Under the pieces are notes generated by a model, which saw nothing but the letters and a program-made list of their open reading frames with translations, was not told where the DNA came from and ran no database searches. Made by a program: the position numbers and the translations under genes. Of a stretch of 10,549 nucleotides of DNA, positions 5,737 through 10,549 are shown piece by piece; the first letter of the stretch is position 1; each line of letters begins with the position of its first letter. Source of the stretch: an uncultured Eubacteriales bacterium (lineage in GTDB: Bacteria; Bacillota; Clostridia; Oscillospirales; Acutalibacteraceae); assembly GCA_934700635.1 (NCBI GenBank), contig CAKUXU010000026.1, positions 1 through 10,549 of the forward strand, read 5' to 3'.

Positions 5737-5774
5737 TGTATATTATCCTCCACATAATTAATACTTATAGACTA

Positions 5775-5803
5775 ATTATACAGGAATAAATAGTTATATT
5801 CAA
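5775..5803 (-). promoter_or_regulatory. Sigma-A promoter of pspC
   Basis: On the minus strand, TTGAAT (5803..5798), a 17-nt spacer and TATAAT (5780..5775) form a near-consensus promoter. It starts just past the gerW stop codon and would start transcription about 30 nt before the pspC ATG. Confidence 0.65.
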
Positions 5804-5807
5804 CACA

Positions 5808-6182
5808 TTATTTCTCTTCTCTTTTTTTCTTTATAGCTTTCGAAATTTTATCTACTATATCTGGAGTCATTGCAATAATTCTGTCTAAAGTGGTATTAAA
5901 TGATTCCACTTGAAGAAGTTTTACATCTCCTTCGGATATAACTAAAAAAGCAACCGGAACAATGTTTACTCCTGCGCCGTTTCCTCCTCCAAACATATCT
6001 TTTGAATCTTTTGTTGAAAAATCTGAGCCTCCTGAGGCGAAACCGTAGCTTACTTTTGAAACCGGTATGACAACTGTTCCGTCAGGAGTGGTTATTGATT
6101 CCCCTATTACTGTGTTTGCATTCACTATAGATTTTATTTTTTCAAGAGCTGAATCCATTAGATTTTCAATTTTATTACTCAT
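5808..6182 (-). CDS. gerW: GerW family sporulation protein (YtfJ)
   Basis: A 124-residue soluble protein with the full GerW/YtfJ pattern: the start IENLMDSALEKIKSIV, then ANTVIGESITTPDGTVVIPVSKVSYGFASGG, then the Gly-rich GGGNGAGVNIVPVAFLVI and the C-terminal helix ending in a Lys/Glu tail. In Bacillus subtilis YtfJ/GerW is made in the developing forespore and affects spore germination; its biochemical role is not established. The ATG at 6182 has a GAGGGTG ribosome site. The gene is 12 nt downstream of the DUF2953 gene, the same partnership as ytfI-ytfJ in Bacillus, so the two are one transcription unit. Length is typical for the family. Confidence 0.93.
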   Translation of the reverse strand: MSNKIENLMDSALEKIKSIVNANTVIGESITTPDGTVVIPVSKVSYGFASGGSDFSTKDSKDMFGGGNGAGVNIVPVAFLVISEGDVKLLQVESFNTTLDRIIAMTPDIVDKISKAIKKKREEK

Positions 6183-6194
6183 ATTTTTTCACCC

Positions 6195-6791
6195 TCACAA
6201 ATTAATTTTTGATATAGTTTTTAGTTTTTTCGAGTATTTTAAAAAACTTAAAATTAAATAAATCAGTTTGAATTTTATTTCCAAGTTTAAAATAAAAGAA
6301 TTTTTACTTTCAGTAAAGTCGGGAATCACTTTAACTTGGTAGTTTTGCGGGCGTTTTAAAGAGTATAGAATACCAAATGAAGAATAAACCAAAGCCGAAG
6401 CTTGTCCATATGCTAAAGCTGTATTGAAAGAATTTTCATTCCCGACTTTTAAAATAAAAGTTAAATCATTTATTTCCGTTTTTTCTAAAATATCTTTTAA
6501 TAATTTCCCTGAAACACTAAAAAAATTATAAACGGCTTTTATTGAATTTATAATTCCTTGCTTTTTTACTTTAGAAAAAATACTTTCGGAGTTGCTATTA
6601 TTTGAAAGATTCATAGAATTATTTTCTATATTTTTCTTTTTTTCATTGCTATACAAAGTAATTTTTAGCATAAATATTTTTATTTGAATTTTTAAATTCT
6701 TGTGTTGACTTATCTTTAGTTTAATAGGAATAAATAATATGACTGTCAAAAAAATTATTAAAATCAATAAAGTGAATAATATAGCATACAT
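6195..6791 (-). CDS. DUF2953 domain membrane-anchored protein (YtfI-like)
   Basis: A 198-residue protein with one N-terminal membrane segment (about 3-23) followed by PIKLKIS and a long beta-rich soluble part. The central region (residues about 55-75) is Asn/Ser/Lys-rich and low in complexity. The C-terminal half holds LTFILKVGNENSFNTALAYGQASALVYSSFGIL, a G-x-x-x-A-x-x-x-G pattern typical of DUF2953, and then PDFTESKNSF. Family function is unknown. The gene constantly neighbours gerW, and a link to forespore or spore-envelope formation is inferred from that. The ATG at 6791 has GAGGG only 4 nt upstream, a rather tight spacing. A sigma-F-like promoter lies just upstream. Confidence 0.8.
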   Translation of the reverse strand: MYAILFTLLILIIFLTVILFIPIKLKISQHKNLKIQIKIFMLKITLYSNEKKKNIENNSMNLSNNSNSESIFSKVKKQGIINSIKAVYNFFSVSGKLLKDILEKTEINDLTFILKVGNENSFNTALAYGQASALVYSSFGILYSLKRPQNYQVKVIPDFTESKNSFILNLEIKFKLIYLILSFLKYSKKLKTISKINL

Positions 6792-6821
6792 ATTGCCCTC
6801 AATAAATAATAAGATTATTTA

Positions 6822-6851
6822 GATTATATCCATAATCAGTCGATTATATGC
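6822..6851 (-). promoter_or_regulatory. Candidate forespore (sigma-F-like) promoter for DUF2953-gerW
   Basis: On the minus strand, GCATA (6851..6847), a 15-nt spacer and GGATATAATC (6831..6822) resemble the sigma-F pattern GYWTA-N15/16-GGNRANANTW, with two mismatches in the -10. The same stretch also reads as TGCATA-N18-TATAAT, so a sigma-A or sigma-G reading is possible. The start would be about 25-30 nt before the ATG. Confidence 0.35.
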
Positions 6852-6861
6852 ACCGCTAAAG

Positions 6862-7521
6862 TTAAAAATTTAATGGTATATGAGTTATTTTTATCACGAA
6901 ATTATAAAGAGCTTTCTCAATAGTTATCAATGGATAATCAAAAAATCCAAATAAAAACAAAATAAGAATTACCCATATAATAACTCTAATATTTTTATAG
7001 TACGCTTCAATAAATCTTTCAGGTATAAATGCTTCTAAAATTTTAAACCCGTCAAATGATGGAATAGGGAATAAGTTAAAAGTGGCAAGTAATGCGTTTA
7101 TTGATATGTAATAGGAAAGTAAATCTGCAAAAGCCATAGCTATATCTTCAGAAGGCATAAATTGCGTTAAATTAAGTAAAAGCCCTCCTACAAGCGCAGC
7201 TACTATATTTGAAACAGGACCCGCTAATGAAACAAGAGCACTGTCTCTTTTAGGATTCTTAAAATTTCTTGTGTAGATTGCAACTGGTTTGGCCCATCCA
7301 AAATCGAAAAGAAGCATACATACTGCTCCCCAAACAGAAAAATGAGCAACAGGGTTTAGTGTTAATCTCCCTTGTAATCTCGGAGTATCATCTCCTAATT
7401 TACATGCTACCCAAGCATGAGAAAATTCATGTAGTGGAAGTACTACAAAAATTATAAAAAGTATTGCTAATATTCTTAAAACAAGATCGTAAAAAGTTAT
7501 TCCAGGTTGTAAAAACCACAT
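6862..7521 (-). CDS. Site-2-type intramembrane zinc metalloprotease (M50 family)
   Basis: A 219-residue polytopic protein of the M50B/YwhC-like group. Zinc ligands H31 and H35 with catalytic E32 lie in LPLHEFSHAWVACKLGD at the end of the first membrane helix. The third ligand is D157 in NLFPIPSFDG (149-158), close to the family NxxPIPPLDG. GRLTLNPVAHF (51-61) and SLAGPVSNIVAAL (98-110) are the other conserved blocks. Further membrane helices lie at about 104-120, 136-156 and 178-195. All catalytic residues are present. No PDZ domain is found, unlike RseP. The substrate is unknown; a sporulation or envelope role is only suggested by neighbours. GAGGTG precedes the ATG at 7521, and the gene follows spoIID by 45 nt. 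Confidence 0.92.
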   Translation of the reverse strand: MWFLQPGITFYDLVLRILAILFIIFVVLPLHEFSHAWVACKLGDDTPRLQGRLTLNPVAHFSVWGAVCMLLFDFGWAKPVAIYTRNFKNPKRDSALVSLAGPVSNIVAALVGGLLLNLTQFMPSEDIAMAFADLLSYYISINALLATFNLFPIPSFDGFKILEAFIPERFIEAYYKNIRVIIWVILILFLFGFFDYPLITIEKALYNFVIKITHIPLNF

Positions 7522-7566
7522 TTAAATTCACCTCAAAGCAATTATATCATATAACTTATATAAATG

Positions 7567-8574
7567 TCATATTTTTTTTAACTTTGAGATAGATGTGCCA
7601 GGGTAGTACCATGAAAGTATTTTTTGATAACTTGCTCCTTGTTTTGCCATATACTGTGCACCGCTTTGACTCATTCCGACGCCGTGACCATAACCTTTTA
7701 CAGTAAATACTATTTTTTCATTCTCGGAGTTAAAATCCACTGTGAAATCCGAAGATCGCAGACCGAAAATTTTTCTTATTTGTTGACCTTTAATGGGTTC
7801 AGAACATATCGTTATTTCTTTTACCATACCGCCTTGAGTTCTTGAATTAATTTTTATCCAATTTGAAGGATTTCCTTCAAAAGATATATTTTTACTGTTA
7901 TTTTTAATTTTTTCTTTAAATTCCTGGATAGATATTTCTGTTTTGGTTTCATACCCAGATGCAAGTTTGTCACCGGGACTTTCAACGTTTGTCAAATATT
8001 TAAGATCTCCTCCGAAAACATCTTGGCACTTTTCGGTTTCCCCGGAAGAAATTGCATGATATGCTGCAAAAATTAAATTTCCATTTTCCTCTATAACTTG
8101 TGGAAAAACTTCATTTACACAAGTCTTTATTCTTGTATAATATTTTTCAAAATTATTCCCCCATTTTATCTTCATTTGATCTTCAGGAATATAATTTATC
8201 CATTTTGATGTATCGGCAGTAAAATCATATTCCTTTGAATTTTCTTTTCTTGAATTTGATCTTTCTCTACAAAAATATGTATAAGATGCAACCGCTTGAG
8301 CTTTAATGGCTTCTTTTTCGTATAGAGCGGGCATTTCACAGCTCACAACACTATACAAGAATTCTTCATCCGGTACTTTTATAATTTTTCCGCTAGATTT
8401 GTCAAGAATTTTAAAAAAGTTTGAATTTGATTCTTTCCTTTCTTCTGATAATTTTAAGGGTGATTCTAAATTTATTAATTCTCTTTTTTTATTTACTGAA
8501 AGAAGCGGAATAAAAATCATAGAAATTAAAATAAAAAATAAAATAAGCAACTTTCTTTGCATTTCTTGTTTCAT
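7567..8574 (-). CDS. spoIID: Stage II sporulation protein D (lytic transglycosylase)
   Basis: SpoIID cleaves glycan strands at the engulfing membrane of the mother cell, together with SpoIIM and SpoIIP, to drive forespore engulfment. This copy has 335 residues with an N-terminal membrane anchor (about 8-27). The SpoIID domain begins with DEEFLYSVVSCEMPALYEKEAIKAQAVASYTYF. E80 in CEMPA is in the place of the catalytic glutamate, and AIKAQAVA is the signature helix. YHAISSGETEKCQDVFGG (172-189) contains the Ser-Gly-Glu-Thr-Glu element. The C-terminal signature VKGYGHGVGMSQSGAQYMA (292-310) is followed by ILSWYYPGT. Length and motif order are normal. The ATG at 8574 has AAAGGACG upstream. A mother-cell sigma-E promoter is expected, but I could not identify a convincing one in the divergent region. 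Confidence 0.96.
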   Translation of the reverse strand: MKQEMQRKLLILFFILISMIFIPLLSVNKKRELINLESPLKLSEERKESNSNFFKILDKSSGKIIKVPDEEFLYSVVSCEMPALYEKEAIKAQAVASYTYFCRERSNSRKENSKEYDFTADTSKWINYIPEDQMKIKWGNNFEKYYTRIKTCVNEVFPQVIEENGNLIFAAYHAISSGETEKCQDVFGGDLKYLTNVESPGDKLASGYETKTEISIQEFKEKIKNNSKNISFEGNPSNWIKINSRTQGGMVKEITICSEPIKGQQIRKIFGLRSSDFTVDFNSENEKIVFTVKGYGHGVGMSQSGAQYMAKQGASYQKILSWYYPGTSISKLKKI

Positions 8575-8622
8575 AGAAATTCACGTCCTTTTGTATTTGT
8601 CTGGATTTCTAAACTTTTTTGT

Positions 8623-8636
8623 AATACGTGCGTATT
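8623..8636. promoter_or_regulatory. Short dyad AATACG-TG-CGTATT upstream of spoIID
   Basis: A 6-bp inverted repeat with a 2-bp centre, about 50 nt upstream of the spoIID start, in the divergent intergenic region. It has the form of a protein-binding site. No specific regulator can be assigned. Confidence 0.35.
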
Positions 8637-8678
8637 GACTTTAGAGTCGGCTTAATATAAACTGATAGTTTAGAAAGC

Positions 8679-8702
8679 TCCGTATAATATATATTATATG
8701 GA
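8679..8702. promoter_or_regulatory. 24-bp palindrome covering the -10 of the membrane-protein gene
   Basis: A perfect 16-bp palindrome, TATAATATATATTATA (8683-8698), is extended on both sides by TCC and GGA, with one G-T position between. It contains TATAAT (8683-8688), the best -10 candidate for the membrane gene at 8771, but there is no good -35 at the right distance. An operator over a promoter, or a regulator-dependent promoter, would fit. AT-richness makes part of the symmetry likely by chance. Confidence 0.4.
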
Positions 8703-8770
8703 CGAGAGATTGAGGTTATGTTTAAAACTTCAAAAGTCTAAAAAATTTAATTTAATTGGAGGTATTAAAA

Positions 8771-9574
8771 ATGTGTTTTAAAATTGCTCAAGTATTAGAA
8801 GGCATTTTACTGCTTGTAGTTTCATTTTTAGGTTTTAATGATGATTATTTCAAACTGGGTTCTGTTACGAGTTTTGTAGAGTCAGGATGGTTTACTGCTT
8901 TATTTTTTGGTGCCATAATGGCTTTTTTATTATTGATAAAATTTTCTAAAATAGAAATAAAAAATCTTAAAGTAAAGCGAGATATTTTTCTTGCTGTAAT
9001 AAGTGCTTTAGTTGCACTTAGTTTTTTCGCTTGTATATCAACATATTATAATGCTAAATCTATTTATGATTTTGAATGGCAACCAGTTATGATGGCTGCT
9101 TTATCGATTCTTTCTTGTTTAACTTTTGTTATAATGACAATTACTTTATTAACCGGGAAAAATTTATTTTCATTTTTGTCGTTTTTCATATACTGTCCTG
9201 TTTTTTGGTATGCTTTCCAACTAATTTTATTTTTATCGGTTCAAAATGATAATTCAAATATTTATGACATAACTTTAACCGCTTTTTCGGCACTTTTCTT
9301 TTTGTATTATACTCAAGTATTTTCAACATCTTCAAACCTCAACATTGTAAAATTAATTATTGGATTTGGAGTTCCAACGGTTATACTTACAGCTATGAAA
9401 ACAACGAATTATTATAATATGATAAAGGGTTCATCGGTGGTAAATGAAGTTGAAAGTACTACATTAAATCTACAAGATATGATTGCGATTTATATATTCT
9501 TTGTAGTAATATATGCATATGGAGAAATAAGAAAGAGCAAAATTAGTTCGGGTAATGATTCTCAAAAAATTTAG
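8771..9574 (+). CDS. Multi-spanning membrane protein of unknown function
   Basis: A 267-residue, very hydrophobic protein with about eight predicted membrane helices. They start near IAQVLEGILLLVVSFLGF and continue through WFTALFFGAIMAFLLL, IFLAVISALVALSFFACI, MMAALSILSCLTFVIMTITLL, LFSFLSFFIYCPVFWYAF, ITLTAFSALFFLYYTQVF, VKLIIGFGVPTVILTA and MIAIYIFFVVIYAYGE. It ends in a short polar Lys/Ser tail. No transporter, sensor or enzyme signature is recognised, and soluble loops are short. The start is taken at ATG 8771 because GGAGG lies 8 nt before it; an in-frame TTG at 8756 would place that ribosome site inside the gene. A palindrome-rich promoter region lies upstream. No terminator separates it from the GAPDH gene 66 nt downstream, but a shared transcript is uncertain. 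Confidence 0.75.
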   Translation: MCFKIAQVLEGILLLVVSFLGFNDDYFKLGSVTSFVESGWFTALFFGAIMAFLLLIKFSKIEIKNLKVKRDIFLAVISALVALSFFACISTYYNAKSIYDFEWQPVMMAALSILSCLTFVIMTITLLTGKNLFSFLSFFIYCPVFWYAFQLILFLSVQNDNSNIYDITLTAFSALFFLYYTQVFSTSSNLNIVKLIIGFGVPTVILTAMKTTNYYNMIKGSSVVNEVESTTLNLQDMIAIYIFFVVIYAYGEIRKSKISSGNDSQKI

Positions 9575-9622
9575 TATATATTTTCTTTAATTATCAGTAT
9601 AATTTATTATGTAGAAAATTAA

Positions 9623-10549
<927 letters not shown>

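Noticed and set aside
5537..5761. Plus-strand open frame opposite pspC
   Set aside because: It begins inside the terminator and only mirrors the conserved PspC gene.
6067..6261. Plus-strand open frame spanning the gerW start and the DUF2953 end
   Set aside because: It is antisense to two conserved genes and has no promoter or ribosome site.
8306..8638. Plus-strand open frame opposite the start of spoIID
   Set aside because: It overlaps conserved SpoIID motifs on the other strand, lacks a ribosome site and has a composition typical of an antisense frame.
8575..8660. Sigma-E promoter for spoIID
   Set aside because: It is expected from the family, but no ATATT plus CATACANT pair at correct spacing was found. 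The nearest partial match overlaps the ribosome site.
8756..8770. Earlier TTG start for the membrane protein
   Set aside because: It would place the GGAGG ribosome site within the coding region; ATG 8771 has ideal spacing.
8698..8781. 27-codon mini-frame that could be a leader peptide for the membrane gene
   Set aside because: It starts inside the palindrome without a ribosome site, and its sequence shows no regulatory codon runs.

Overview
The window reads as chromosome of a low-GC, endospore-forming Bacillota, most likely a clostridial (possibly gut-associated) species. The basis is very AT-rich DNA, strong AAAGGAGG-type ribosome sites, near-consensus TTGACA/TATAAT promoters, three sporulation-linked genes (spoIID, gerW/ytfJ and a DUF2953 ytfI-like gene) and double-glycine leader peptides of a kind common in clostridia. 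The species assignment is an inference. No tRNA, rRNA, insertion sequence, integrase or CRISPR array was recognised.

Left edge (1-698, minus): the N-terminal 232 residues of a protein with the signature of the tube/baseplate-adaptor family of phage-tail-like contractile injection systems (CIS). It runs off the window. Its consensus promoter is interleaved with an opposite-facing promoter for the next operon.

880-4321 (plus): a compact operon made of a small lipoprotein with an FG-GAP/EF-hand-like Asp motif, an OmpR/PhoB-type response regulator, a membrane sensor histidine kinase and the release-factor methyltransferase gene prmC. prmC carries an in-frame TAA about 21 codons before the usual family end. 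The expected C-terminal tail is still intact and in frame behind that stop.

4400-5546 (plus): a strong promoter and a perfect 12-bp dyad in the leader, followed by three tandem paralogous genes of 87, 108 and 114 aa. Each encodes an 18-20 residue leader ending VSGG, then an acidic/basic cargo with a shared helix (TLEEAKKxAExRGLST-like). A bidirectional terminator closes the cluster. This looks like a cassette of exported double-glycine peptides of a type I cannot name. No exporter or modifying enzyme is in the window. It is the best candidate for something undescribed, and the adjacent two-component system is a plausible but unproven regulator.

5545-8574 (minus): pspC (own promoter), then, reading in the direction of transcription, spoIID, a site-2-type M50 metalloprotease, a DUF2953 protein and gerW. 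This is a sporulation and envelope block, and a sigma-F-like promoter precedes the DUF2953-gerW pair.

8575-10549: an intergenic region crowded with inverted repeats, a plus-strand multi-spanning membrane protein of unknown function (267 aa), and the first 303 codons of a type I NAD-dependent GAPDH that is cut by the right edge.
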